Below are positions 8,791-16,728 of a stretch of 48,963 nt of DNA, in pieces; positions within the stretch are counted from its first letter, which is position 1; each line of letters opens with the position of its first letter. Origin of the DNA: Prevotella sp. UBA2746 (GTDB lineage: Bacteria; Bacteroidota; Bacteroidia; Bacteroidales; Bacteroidaceae); NCBI GenBank assembly GCA_002353555.1, contig DEJO01000019.1, positions 1-48,963 of the forward strand. The letters are read 5' to 3'. Below the pieces are notes generated by a model. That model saw only the letters and a program-made list of their open reading frames with translations. It ran no database searches and was not told the origin of the DNA. A program made the position numbers and the translations under genes.

Positions 8791-9624
8791 TTAAGAATTT
8801 TGCAAGGCAGCGATTCTGGCTTCTATGTCCTTGACAGCTTGTGCGTATTCTTCGGCTTTGGGTACGCCGTGGTGCCACTTGGCAACGTTCTCCATGAACG
8901 ATACGCCGAGGCCTTTCGTCGAGTGTGAGATGATGAAGTGCGGCCTGTTGTTGCTAAAGTCGATGTTCTCAAAAGTCTTGACGACATCGTCAATGTCGTC
9001 GCCATTCATGTCGATAACGTCCCAACCGAAGGCTGTCCAGCGCTCACGGATGTTTTCCAGCGGCATGACATCTTCCGTTGAACCTGAGATTTGCAGTCCG
9101 TTGCGGTCGAGGATGGCAACCAGGTTGTCCAAGTGGTATTTATTTCCAGCCATGGCAGCCTCGTAGATAGAGCCTTCAGCCTGTTCGCCGTCGCCCATGA
9201 CCACGAAGGTATGGTAGCCTTTGCCGTCCATCTTTGCTGCCAACGCCATGCCGACACCTACCGACAGCCCATGTCCCAGGGCACCGCTGTTGATTTCAAC
9301 ACCCGGAATGGTCACGTCGGGATGACCTCCGAGGTGTGCGTGGTATGTACCGTAAGCCTCCAGTTCCTCGTCGGCAATAAATCCCCGGTCGTTCAGTACC
9401 GTGTAGAGCGCCTCGGCACAATGACCCTTGCTCAGCACAAAGCGGTCGCGGTCAGCCTTCTTCGGCGCCTTCGGGTCTACGTTCAGTACCTTGTTGTAGA
9501 GCACGGTCAGCACGTTCAGCACCGACAAGTCGCCGCCGGTATGTCCCGTACCACCGTCATAAATCAACTTCATCAGCCGCAACCTCAGTTGCTCGGCCTT
9601 GATTTTCAGTTCTCTGTTTTCCAT
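8791..9624 (-). CDS. Transketolase N-terminal subunit (candidate apulose-4-phosphate transketolase subunit A)
   Basis: A 277-residue thiamine-diphosphate-binding half of a split transketolase. Visible features are GGTGHTGGDLS (residues 24-34), LSKGHCAEALY, INSGALGHGLSVGVGMA, and the TPP/Mg motif GDGEQAEGS at 144-152 ending with LDRN. It is the first gene of the minus-strand operon leading to subunit B, the FGGY kinase and the isomerase. Its mRNA leader is an unusual, almost pure purine stretch. The ATG at 9624 is preceded by AGAAGAA, an A/G-rich initiation region. Confidence 0.85.
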   Translation of the reverse strand: MENRELKIKAEQLRLRLMKLIYDGGTGHTGGDLSVLNVLTVLYNKVLNVDPKAPKKADRDRFVLSKGHCAEALYTVLNDRGFIADEELEAYGTYHAHLGGHPDVTIPGVEINSGALGHGLSVGVGMALAAKMDGKGYHTFVVMGDGEQAEGSIYEAAMAGNKYHLDNLVAILDRNGLQISGSTEDVMPLENIRERWTAFGWDVIDMNGDDIDDVVKTFENIDFSNNRPHFIISHSTKGLGVSFMENVAKWHHGVPKAEEYAQAVKDIEARIAALQNS

Positions 9625-9635
9625 TTCTTCTTATG

Positions 9636-9724
9636 TTTTTCCTTTATTTTTTCCGTTCTCTCTATCTCTTCCTCCATTTTTCTCTTCCTCCCTTCTCCCC
9701 GTTCCCTTCCTCCCTTTTTCTCTT
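9636..9724 (-). promoter_or_regulatory. Polypurine leader upstream of the transketolase operon
   Basis: The plus strand is almost purely C/T for about 90 bases (very few purines), so the transcript leader of the minus operon is a long A/G tract. TCTCTTCCTCC occurs twice (9665-9675 and 9681-9691). No exact TAnnTTTG was seen on the minus strand nearby. The function is unknown. Confidence 0.45.
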
Positions 9725-9765
9725 ATATTAATATATAGACGTACAACCCTCGATTTTGTAACGAT

Positions 9766-9858
9766 ATACCTTCCGCATAAAAATCAGGTACTCCCGCTCA
9801 ACAAAGCTAAGAAAAACAAGTTTTCCTTGTGTTTTGTCTTCACTTAATCGTACCTTTG
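9766..9858 (+). repeat. Hairpin-promoter element, copy B
   Basis: Left part ATACCT...AGGTA forms a small dyad. It is followed by CCCGCTCAACAAAGC, an AAGAAAAAC/GTTTTCCTT hairpin, and the shared right end CTTAATCGTACCTTTG. It has the same order of parts as copies A and C. Confidence 0.65.
9851..9858 (+). promoter_or_regulatory. -7 promoter element of the pyridoxamine kinase gene
   Basis: TACCTTTG lies 16 bases before the ATG at 9875, within hairpin-promoter element copy B. Confidence 0.7.
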
Positions 9859-9874
9859 CAGCCAAATTCAGCGT

Positions 9875-10696
9875 ATGAGCAAGAAGCAGATACTCCTCGT
9901 CAACGACATGGCAGGCCACAGCAAGGTGGGCATGGGTGCCATGCTGCCTATCCTGTCCTACTTCGGACACCCTACCTTCAACCTGCCGACAGCACTCGTC
10001 TCCAACACGTTCGACTACGGCAAGTTCAACGCCCTTGACACCACGGCGTACATCCGGGGCACTCTGCCGGTATGGAAGGAACTGGGGTTTGGTTACGATG
10101 CCATCTGCACGGGCTACATGTACAGCGAAGAACAGGCGAAACTGCTGTCCGATTACTGTCGCGAACAGGCTGACAACGGCACCGTCATCTTCGTAGACCC
10201 CGTCATGGGCGACGGCGGCAGGCTCTATAACGGCATCACTACCGACCAGGTAGAGGCGATGCGCGAGATGGTGAGCGTTGCAGACCTCACCTTCCCCAAC
10301 TACACCGAGGCGGTATTCCTTGCCGACATGCCTTACCAGGCGGAGGGAATGACGTGGGAAGAGGCATGCGGACTGCTGGATGCCATCCGGAAAATAGGCT
10401 GCAAGTCGGTGCTCATCACCAGCTGCTGCATCGACGGACGGAACAGCGTGGCGGGCTACAACCACTACAACGGCGAGTACTTCCATTTGGAATACGAGGA
10501 GATACCGGGACTCTTCCACGGCACCGGCGACCTTTTTGCTGCCATCCTCATCGGACATCTGCTCAATGGCGATTCGCTCAAGGCCAGCACCCGCACTGCC
10601 ATGGACACCGTCTACAAGCTCATCGACCTCAACAAAGACCTGCCCGACAAGAACCGGGGCATCCTCATCGAACGGTTCCTCCACCTGCTTTTTTGA
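9875..10696 (+). CDS. Pyridoxamine/pyridoxal kinase (PfkB-like, PdxK/PdxY type)
   Basis: A 273-residue ATP-dependent kinase of the ribokinase superfamily that phosphorylates B6 vitamers for PLP salvage. Evidence: N-terminal LLVNDMAGHSKVGMGAM, the VDPVMGDGGRLY motif near residue 108 typical of pyridoxal kinases, and the anion-hole/catalytic aspartate in HGTGDLFAA near residue 210. Length is normal. The promoter is 16 bases upstream. It is monocistronic and converges on the pseudouridine synthase; a palindromic repeat lies between their 3' ends. Confidence 0.88.
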   Translation: MSKKQILLVNDMAGHSKVGMGAMLPILSYFGHPTFNLPTALVSNTFDYGKFNALDTTAYIRGTLPVWKELGFGYDAICTGYMYSEEQAKLLSDYCREQADNGTVIFVDPVMGDGGRLYNGITTDQVEAMREMVSVADLTFPNYTEAVFLADMPYQAEGMTWEEACGLLDAIRKIGCKSVLITSCCIDGRNSVAGYNHYNGEYFHLEYEEIPGLFHGTGDLFAAILIGHLLNGDSLKASTRTAMDTVYKLIDLNKDLPDKNRGILIERFLHLLF

Positions 10697-10705
10697 ATAG
10701 ATATT

Positions 10706-10773
10706 GAACGTACGACGCAATGTTCCGTATCTCGCTATGACATAGCGACTTACAGAAGTTGCGTCACACGTTC
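10706..10773. repeat. REP-like palindromic repeat, copy 1
   Basis: Outer arms GAACGTACGACGCAA (10706-10720) and TTGCGTCACACGTTC (10759-10773) match at 13 of 15 paired positions. The inner stem CGCTATG-a-CATAGCG (10733-10747) is perfect. It lies between convergent genes, so it may act as a bidirectional transcript end. Related copies are at 33598-33677 and 33905-33957. Confidence 0.65.
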
Positions 10774-10871
10774 GATAAGAACTTTTTTCATTCCCTGTAG
10801 GGGCAAAAAAGCGTAAGATTGCGATGAAACGGAGCTTTTATGTGTACTTGCATCAATATGCATGCCGCCCG

Positions 10872-12560
10872 TCAGAACGGCACCTTGGTTTCGAGGTGCA
10901 TGCGCATTCCCGTCGTGGGGTGCGTGAAGTCGATGCTGGCAGCATGCAGGTAGAGACGGTCAGCACGCCGTCCGTAGAGCACGTCACCGATGATGGGCAG
11001 CCCGAGACCGTCCGGGTGGGCGCAGTGCATGCGCAGTTGGTGGGTGCGTCCCGTCTTGGGAAACAACTCTATGCGTGTCATTCCGTTACCGGTTGCCATG
11101 ATGTGGTAGTCAGTCACCGCCTCCTTTCCGTCTACACGGTCGACGACTTGTCGCGGACGGTCGAAGAGGTCGGGACGCAGGGGCAGGTTGATGGTGCCCC
11201 GTCGCGGCGTGCCGACAGCCACGTCGCCGTCGAGCAGTGCTACATACCGTTTCTGAATACTTCGTTCAGCGAACTGCCTTTGCAGCCGCGCATGCACCGC
11301 CCGCGACTTGGCAATGAGCAGCAGTCCGCTGGTTGCCATGTCTAAGCGGTGAACCAAAAAGATATGCAGGTTGGGATAGCGGTCTGTGAAAATCTTCCAC
11401 ACCGAGTATTTCGTCTCTATCCCCGGCACGGAGAGCAGCCCGTCGGGTTTGTTGACCACCACCATGTCCCTGTCTTCGTAGACGATTTCCACCTCTCCAC
11501 ACCTGCCGGCCATTGCTTCGTGACCACCATCGTCGCTGTCCTTGTGGTCGGCGAGTTGATCACCGTCCAGCATCCAGCGCAGGATGGGCTTGCACTTGCC
11601 CGAACAAGCGGGGTAGAACTGCCCATGGTGGCGTATCTCCGACTGGGGATGACCGCCATACCAGAACATGGCGATGTTCAGAGGTTTCAGCTGGTGGGCG
11701 TAGGCATACTGCAACAGCTTGGGTTCGCAGCACTCGCCGGCACCCGACGGCGGCTCCTTGAAAGCTGTCTCGGCAAAGATGTCGACCAACGACCGTCGCT
11801 CTCCCTCGGCGTTGAGCATCTCGAAGTGGGAGAACAGCCAGTATTGCAGGTTGCGAGAACGTTCCTTCCGCTGCTGTTCCAACGCCTTGATCTGTGCATT
11901 TAAAATCACAGTTTTAGCTTCTTTTTCACCGATTTCATCGGAAAAATGTTGTTTAATGCGTCTCAGCTGTGCTTTTTGGAACTGGCTCTCGCGTATCATC
12001 GCCTCCTTCTCTTCGCGCGTCAGGTGGCGTTCCTTGCGCCTTTGGTCGCGCAAGAGCTTTGCACCAGCTATCACCAATCGCTGTTTCTCCACTGCTTGTT
12101 CACGTTCTTGCAGCAGAAGGGTGATTTCACGCTTCAGCCGTTTGCGCTCCGGCAGCTCTGACAGGCGCGCTATCTCGGTGTTCATCTGACTGATTTCCGC
12201 CTCGTTAGTCTTGAAGTAGCCGTCGGGTTGCAGGTAGTCGAAGACAGCAGGAACAAACCCCTGCCAGTCGCTACGACCGCAAATCTGTCCGGAATAGGCT
12301 GCCAGAAAGCCTACCTCACCGCCGTCCTGCCGCTGAACCAGCAACACCCCGAACATCTTCCCTGCCGTCATCTCTGCCTGCCACTCCGCCTTTGCAGCGA
12401 TATAGGCAGAAACTTCCTGCGCCGCTTGCAGGCACAAGGGATGCGGCTCATAGTCGAACGGGTTGTTCATCTGTGAGGGTAGCGGCTGTGTTACAGCGAG
12501 GGGATGGAATATCTGATTGTCTTTCATTGTGTCTGATACGTATACATAGAACGTCATCAT
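10872..12560 (-). CDS. RluA-family RNA pseudouridine synthase with long coiled-coil N-terminus
   Basis: It isomerises specific uridines in tRNA/rRNA to pseudouridine. The C-terminal roughly 220 residues are the RluA catalytic domain: NKPDGLLSVPG, then HRLD (catalytic Asp, near residue 410), SGLLLIAKS and FPKTGRTHQLRMHCAH. The preceding roughly 340 residues include a strongly charged coiled coil (about 170-260, rich in Glu, Lys, Arg and Gln), an N-terminal extension that I recall from Bacteroidetes homologues. The ATG at 12560 gives 562 residues. The internal ATG at 12527 (MKDNQIFHPLA) may be the true start, because family members seem to begin near a FHPL-like motif. It is divergent from the glycan operon. 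Confidence 0.85.
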   Translation of the reverse strand: MMTFYVYVSDTMKDNQIFHPLAVTQPLPSQMNNPFDYEPHPLCLQAAQEVSAYIAAKAEWQAEMTAGKMFGVLLVQRQDGGEVGFLAAYSGQICGRSDWQGFVPAVFDYLQPDGYFKTNEAEISQMNTEIARLSELPERKRLKREITLLLQEREQAVEKQRLVIAGAKLLRDQRRKERHLTREEKEAMIRESQFQKAQLRRIKQHFSDEIGEKEAKTVILNAQIKALEQQRKERSRNLQYWLFSHFEMLNAEGERRSLVDIFAETAFKEPPSGAGECCEPKLLQYAYAHQLKPLNIAMFWYGGHPQSEIRHHGQFYPACSGKCKPILRWMLDGDQLADHKDSDDGGHEAMAGRCGEVEIVYEDRDMVVVNKPDGLLSVPGIETKYSVWKIFTDRYPNLHIFLVHRLDMATSGLLLIAKSRAVHARLQRQFAERSIQKRYVALLDGDVAVGTPRRGTINLPLRPDLFDRPRQVVDRVDGKEAVTDYHIMATGNGMTRIELFPKTGRTHQLRMHCAHPDGLGLPIIGDVLYGRRADRLYLHAASIDFTHPTTGMRMHLETKVPF

Positions 12561-12577
12561 CCGACATTTTATTTTGT

Positions 12578-12700
12578 TTTTTCTTTGCTTTATCCTCGCT
12601 TAATTGTACCTTTGATCCTCGACCGAAGGTACGTCCGCTCGATAAAGCCCAAGAAAAAACGGGTTTTTCTTTGCTTTATCCTCGCTTAATTGTACCTTTG
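12578..12700 (+). repeat. Hairpin-promoter element, copy C, with a duplicated 37-bp promoter
   Basis: A 37-base stretch is present identically twice (12578-12614 and 12664-12700), each ending in CTTAATTGTACCTTTG. Between them GTACCTT...AAGGTAC forms one dyad. GATAAAGCccAAGAAAAA pairs with TTTTTCTTtGCTTTATC as a near-perfect long hairpin. Confidence 0.8.
12693..12700 (+). promoter_or_regulatory. -7 promoter element of the plus-strand glycan operon
   Basis: TACCTTTG lies 21 bases before the ATG at 12722. An identical upstream copy is at 12607-12614. A 24-codon ORF starts at 12709 in another frame and overlaps the gene start. Confidence 0.7.
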
Positions 12701-12721
12701 CCGCACAAATGAAACAATTGT

Positions 12722-14557
12722 ATGGTTTTGATAAAGTTCTTGAAGAGAATCTTGGAGGGCGTTTTCTATCCCGTAAGGTCTAATGCCCGGTTCTTTTTCT
12801 TCATGTATATACTTGGCATTGCAGGCAGTTACATCGTCGTCCCCCACTGGCGTGGTGCAAAGGTGTATGACAATCTGTGGCTGGAACTGCTGCTGGACAT
12901 CTACGTGGTATGCCTCGTGTTGTGCCTCTTCCCGCAGAAGGTGCGGCGGTGGGTGCGTGCAGTCTTTGCCGTCGTTGCCTACGTACTGTCCCTCGTCGAC
13001 GTGTTCTGCTTCGTGAAGTTCGGTTCCACCCTCAACCCGACGATGCTGCTCCTGGCAAGCGAGACGACGGGGCGCGAAGCCTCGGAGTTCCTGAGTTCCT
13101 ACCTGTCGGCAGATGTCCTGTTCTCCGGTTGCGGCTGGATCCTGCTCATCGCTCTGGTCCATGCCGCCTGCATATTCGTCAGCAAAAGTAAAAGGTGGCA
13201 GCAACTATCCGGCAGAACGGCATCTCTGGCAGCCCACAACCGCTATACGGCGGCTCTATTCTTCATTCTTCATTCTTCATTCTTCATTCTCCTCGTCTGG
13301 GCGGCAGTGACGTCGTGGAGCAACAAGGTAGAGATGGCAGACATGTTCAGCAAACAGAACATCGGACAGGTGGAGCATGAGCTGACGACGAAGAATCATG
13401 CCAACTTCTATCTACCGGCGTACAGGCTGGCGTTCAGCCTCTTCTCCAACCAACTGACCGACGAGCAGGTAGACAAGCTGATAGCCGCCAAGGACAAGGT
13501 ACAGGTAGACAGCTGCTCGTATCGCAGCCCCGTCATCGTACTGGTTATCGGTGAGAGCTACAACAAGTACCATGCCCAGCTCTATGGATACAAGAAGAAG
13601 ACGACACCCCGGCAGGTGGCAATGCGCAAGACGGGGCGCCTCGTCCCCTTCACCGACGTTGTAGCTCCGTGGAACCTGACAAGCTATGTCTTCAAGAACA
13701 TGTTCTCGATGCATGTCGTAGGACAGAAAGGCGAGTGGTGCGACTATCCGCTCTTCCCGGAAATCTTCCGCAAGGCTGGCTACCATGTCACCTTCCTCAC
13801 CAACCAGTTCCTCCCACGAGCCAAGGAGGAGGTCTTCGACTTCTCCGGAGGCTTCTTCCTCAACAACCCGGTGCTGAGCGAGGCGCAGTTTGACACGCGC
13901 AACGAGAAGGTTCATGCGCTGGACGAGGGCATCCTGAAGGACTTTGATATGTTAGGAGAGAGGAGTGAAGAGAATGCTCAGGGACAGTTGTTCATCTTCC
14001 ACCTCATGGGACAGCACGTGAACTATCGGCAACGCTATCCCAAAGACCGCAGAAGGTGGACGGGTGACGACTATGAGCGTCCCGACCTGTCGGGGCATAA
14101 GCGCAACATATTGGCAGACTACGACAACGCCACCCTCTACAACGACTCCATCGTAGACCAGATTGTGAAGCGATTCGACAACAAGGAGGCGGTGGTCATC
14201 TACCTTGCCGACCACGGTGAAGAGTGTTTCGACGACGGCTACAAATACTTCGGCAGAGACCATAGTGCAGAAATCACCGCACGGCTGGCACATCAGGAGT
14301 TCGACGTACCGTTCTGGATATGGTGTTCCCACAAGTATGTGATGGCACACCCTGACATCTTCAGCGAAATCATCCAGGCGAGGAAGCGCAGGATGATGAC
14401 CGATGCGTTGCCGCACCTGCTGCTCTACCTGGCAGGCATACAGTCGAAAGACTATCATGAGGAGTACAACGTGCTGTCACCCAACTACAACGAGCAGCGA
14501 CCGCGCATCATCAAGGCGAAGGTAGACTATGACAAGAAGATGAAAGATGAAAGATGA
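12722..14557 (+). CDS. Inner-membrane phosphoethanolamine transferase-like sulfatase-fold protein
   Basis: A 611-residue membrane enzyme of the EptA/LTA-synthase-like sulfatase superfamily. About five N-terminal hydrophobic segments (to about residue 195) precede a soluble periplasmic catalytic domain. VLVIGESYNKYHAQLYGYKKKTTP gives the metal-binding Glu and the candidate Thr nucleophile near residue 294, and a late LADHGEE supplies further metal ligands. It probably transfers a phosphoethanolamine-like group to lipid A or a glycan. Residues about 179-191 (FFILHSSFFILL), part of a predicted membrane segment, are encoded by five ATTCTTC-type heptanucleotides. Its C-terminus MKDER and stop lie in another heptanucleotide array. 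It is the first gene of the plus operon. Confidence 0.82.
   Translation: MVLIKFLKRILEGVFYPVRSNARFFFFMYILGIAGSYIVVPHWRGAKVYDNLWLELLLDIYVVCLVLCLFPQKVRRWVRAVFAVVAYVLSLVDVFCFVKFGSTLNPTMLLLASETTGREASEFLSSYLSADVLFSGCGWILLIALVHAACIFVSKSKRWQQLSGRTASLAAHNRYTAALFFILHSSFFILLVWAAVTSWSNKVEMADMFSKQNIGQVEHELTTKNHANFYLPAYRLAFSLFSNQLTDEQVDKLIAAKDKVQVDSCSYRSPVIVLVIGESYNKYHAQLYGYKKKTTPRQVAMRKTGRLVPFTDVVAPWNLTSYVFKNMFSMHVVGQKGEWCDYPLFPEIFRKAGYHVTFLTNQFLPRAKEEVFDFSGGFFLNNPVLSEAQFDTRNEKVHALDEGILKDFDMLGERSEENAQGQLFIFHLMGQHVNYRQRYPKDRRRWTGDDYERPDLSGHKRNILADYDNATLYNDSIVDQIVKRFDNKEAVVIYLADHGEECFDDGYKYFGRDHSAEITARLAHQEFDVPFWIWCSHKYVMAHPDIFSEIIQARKRRMMTDALPHLLLYLAGIQSKDYHEEYNVLSPNYNEQRPRIIKAKVDYDKKMKDER
13258..13292 (+). 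repeat. Heptanucleotide array inside the transferase gene
   Basis: Four perfect ATTCTTC units followed by ATTCTCC (35 bases). They are translated in frame as ILHSSFFIL within a hydrophobic segment. Confidence 0.8.
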
Positions 14558-14566
14558 AAAATGAAA
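14539..14566 (+). repeat. Heptanucleotide array across a stop/start junction
   Basis: Units GATGAAA, GATGAAA, GATGAAA, AATGAAA. They contain the stop codon of the upstream gene (14555-14557) and end 1 base before the next ATG (14568). Confidence 0.8.
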
Positions 14567-14567
14567 C

Positions 14568-15650
14568 ATGGGAAATGAACTGTTGACACGGGCTGAATGT
14601 AATGCGTTGCGCGGTATTGCCATCATTGGCATTGTGCTGCACAACTACTGCCACTGGCTGCGCGGCATCGTCAGGGAGAACGAATACCAGTTCTTCGAGT
14701 CGAACGTGGAAGGACTGAACGGCGTGCTGGCACACCCTGATGCCCTGCTGCCCATACATCTGCTGTCGTTCTTCGGACACTATGGCGTGCCGCTGTTCCT
14801 CTTCCTGAGTGCCTACGGACTGGTCAGGAAGTATGAAGGACCGACCTTGCATCCCGTGTCGCAGGTAGCTCCCCTGCCCTTCATCTGGCATCACTACCAG
14901 AAACTGTTCAAGATGATGTTTGCAGGATTTGTTGCCTTCGTCGTCATCGACACCATCATGCCACGCGGACACCACTACCGTGCGCTCGACATCGTTGCCC
15001 AGCTGGGCATGTTCAACAACGTGCTGCCCAATCCCGACCAGATTATCTGGCCCGGGCCTTACTGGTTCTTCGGACTGATGCTGCAACTGTATGTCGTCTA
15101 CCGCCTCTTGCTCTACCGTCGCCACTGGGGATGGACGGTGGCACTGATGGCGGTGTGCACGCTGGCTCAGCTGCTCTTCGGCCCGGAGAGCGAGGAGCTG
15201 AACCGCTACCGCTACAACTTCATGGGCGGCATGCTGCCCTTCGGACTCGGACTGCTCTACGGCCGGCTGCCCAAGACGCTGCCGCAGAACTACAACTGGC
15301 TGTTCTGCCTCATCTCGCTCATCCTCATCTACACCGAGGGGCAGACCTTCTTCGGCTGGATGTTGGTTCCCTTATTCGTCTGCTCGGCAGGATTCACGCT
15401 GGTGAAGCTGCTACCCGGATGGCTGTTGCGCGGCTTGGAGTGGATGGGAGGCATCTCCGCAGCCCTTTTCGTCTGCCACCCTATCGCCCGAAGGGTGTTC
15501 ATCGGACTGAGCTACAGAGGCGACCTGCTGGAGGGATTGCTGCTCTACGTGATTGCCTCCATAGCGTTGGCACTGCTGTTCAAGCGGATTCAAGAAGGGT
15601 CGCCGAAGGTACTACAGCGCAACAAAGAGATACAAGAACCAAAACCATAA
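14568..15650 (+). CDS. Acyltransferase-3-family membrane protein
   Basis: A 360-residue polytopic protein of the acyltransferase 3 type that O-acetylates or acylates surface glycans at the inner membrane. The N-terminal LRGIAIIGIVLHNYCHW contains the histidine that usually takes part in catalysis, followed by a second conserved region SFFGHYGVPLFLFLSAYGL. About ten hydrophobic segments follow. The start at 14568 comes directly after a heptanucleotide array. The next gene is a second acyltransferase 5 bases downstream. The acceptor and acyl group are unknown. Confidence 0.82.
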   Translation: MGNELLTRAECNALRGIAIIGIVLHNYCHWLRGIVRENEYQFFESNVEGLNGVLAHPDALLPIHLLSFFGHYGVPLFLFLSAYGLVRKYEGPTLHPVSQVAPLPFIWHHYQKLFKMMFAGFVAFVVIDTIMPRGHHYRALDIVAQLGMFNNVLPNPDQIIWPGPYWFFGLMLQLYVVYRLLLYRRHWGWTVALMAVCTLAQLLFGPESEELNRYRYNFMGGMLPFGLGLLYGRLPKTLPQNYNWLFCLISLILIYTEGQTFFGWMLVPLFVCSAGFTLVKLLPGWLLRGLEWMGGISAALFVCHPIARRVFIGLSYRGDLLEGLLLYVIASIALALLFKRIQEGSPKVLQRNKEIQEPKP

Positions 15651-15654
15651 GCCA

Positions 15655-16728
15655 ATGAAAGACATAGAACTCAACAAAATAAGCCGATACCGCGGTGAGT
15701 TGATGGGGGCTGCCATGCTCTTCATCATCCTCTTCCACGTGGGATTGCCGCGAAACGACATGTTCTTCGGCCTGCGCCGTATGGGAAACATCGGCGTAGA
15801 CATGTTCTTCTTCCTCAGCGGCATGGGGCTGTGGTTCGCATGGTCGAAGGGGCTCATCCCATCATCCCATCAACCTTCAACCCCCAACCTTCAACCTTCA
15901 ACCTTCACCTCCTTCTACAAAAGAAGGTTTCTGCGCATCTTTCCCGCCTGGCTCATCATGTCGAGTGCCTTCTACATTCCCCGGTTCTTCAACAACGGCG
16001 GCTTCTCGACCAGCTGGATAGACCTCATTGGTGACATCACCATCAACTGGGACTTCTGGCTGCACGACGAGCTGACCTTCTGGTACATCCCTGCCACGAT
16101 GGTGCTCTACCTGCTGGCGCCGCCCTATATGGAACTGGTGCGCCGCCACCCCATCTATAGGTGGTTGCCGGTGGCGATGGTGTGCTGGTGTGTCATCGTA
16201 CAATGGGTGACTCCCGTGCACCAGGCTGTAGGCCATATCGAAATCTTCTGGAGCCGGGTGCCCATCTTCTTCATTGGCATCAACATGGGTGAGATGATCC
16301 GGCAGCGACGCTCTCTCGACGGCACTGCCTTGTGGATGGTGCTCTTCCTCTTTGTGCTGACACTGTCGGCATGTATCTATCTGGAGCAGGTACGCCACGG
16401 CAAGTTCCCGTTGTTCATCGAACGTATGCTCTACATCCCCCTGACGGTGACGGGCATCCTGTTGCAGAACGAACTCTTCGACCGCCTGCCAGAGAAGGTG
16501 AATGCCTGCTTCCGCTTTGTAGGTACCATCAGCCTGGAGATTTATCTGATACATGTCCACTTCATATTGGTACACTTGGAGAAGCTGGGTTGGAGCTACT
16601 GGCCGAAGGTGCTGGCATGCGTGGCACTGACACTGCCTGCCGCCTGGCTGCTGCACTGGCTGTTGGATGTCGTGCTGTTTAACCGGCTGAACCATACAAA
16701 ACCATCAAGAAAGGAAACCAAGAAATGA
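15655..16728 (+). CDS. Acyltransferase-3-family membrane protein
   Basis: A 357-residue polytopic acyltransferase-like protein. RYRGELMGAAMLFIILFHVG carries the catalytic-type His, and NIGVDMFFFLSGMGLWFAW is the usual second motif. Residues 72-85 (SHQPSTPNLQPSTF) are encoded by a five-unit heptanucleotide array and form a hydrophilic loop after the second membrane segment, immediately before the basic KRRFLRIFPAW motif. It overlaps the next gene by 4 bases (ATGA), so the two are translationally coupled. It presumably decorates the glycan made by this locus; substrate unknown. Confidence 0.82.
   Translation: MKDIELNKISRYRGELMGAAMLFIILFHVGLPRNDMFFGLRRMGNIGVDMFFFLSGMGLWFAWSKGLIPSSHQPSTPNLQPSTFTSFYKRRFLRIFPAWLIMSSAFYIPRFFNNGGFSTSWIDLIGDITINWDFWLHDELTFWYIPATMVLYLLAPPYMELVRRHPIYRWLPVAMVCWCVIVQWVTPVHQAVGHIEIFWSRVPIFFIGINMGEMIRQRRSLDGTALWMVLFLFVLTLSACIYLEQVRHGKFPLFIERMLYIPLTVTGILLQNELFDRLPEKVNACFRFVGTISLEIYLIHVHFILVHLEKLGWSYWPKVLACVALTLPAAWLLHWLLDVVLFNRLNHTKPSRKETKK
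15872..15906 (+). repeat. Heptanucleotide array inside an acyltransferase gene
   Basis: Units AACCTTC, AACCCCC, AACCTTC, AACCTTC, AACCTTC (35 bases), read in frame as part of the HQPSTPNLQPSTF loop. Confidence 0.8.
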
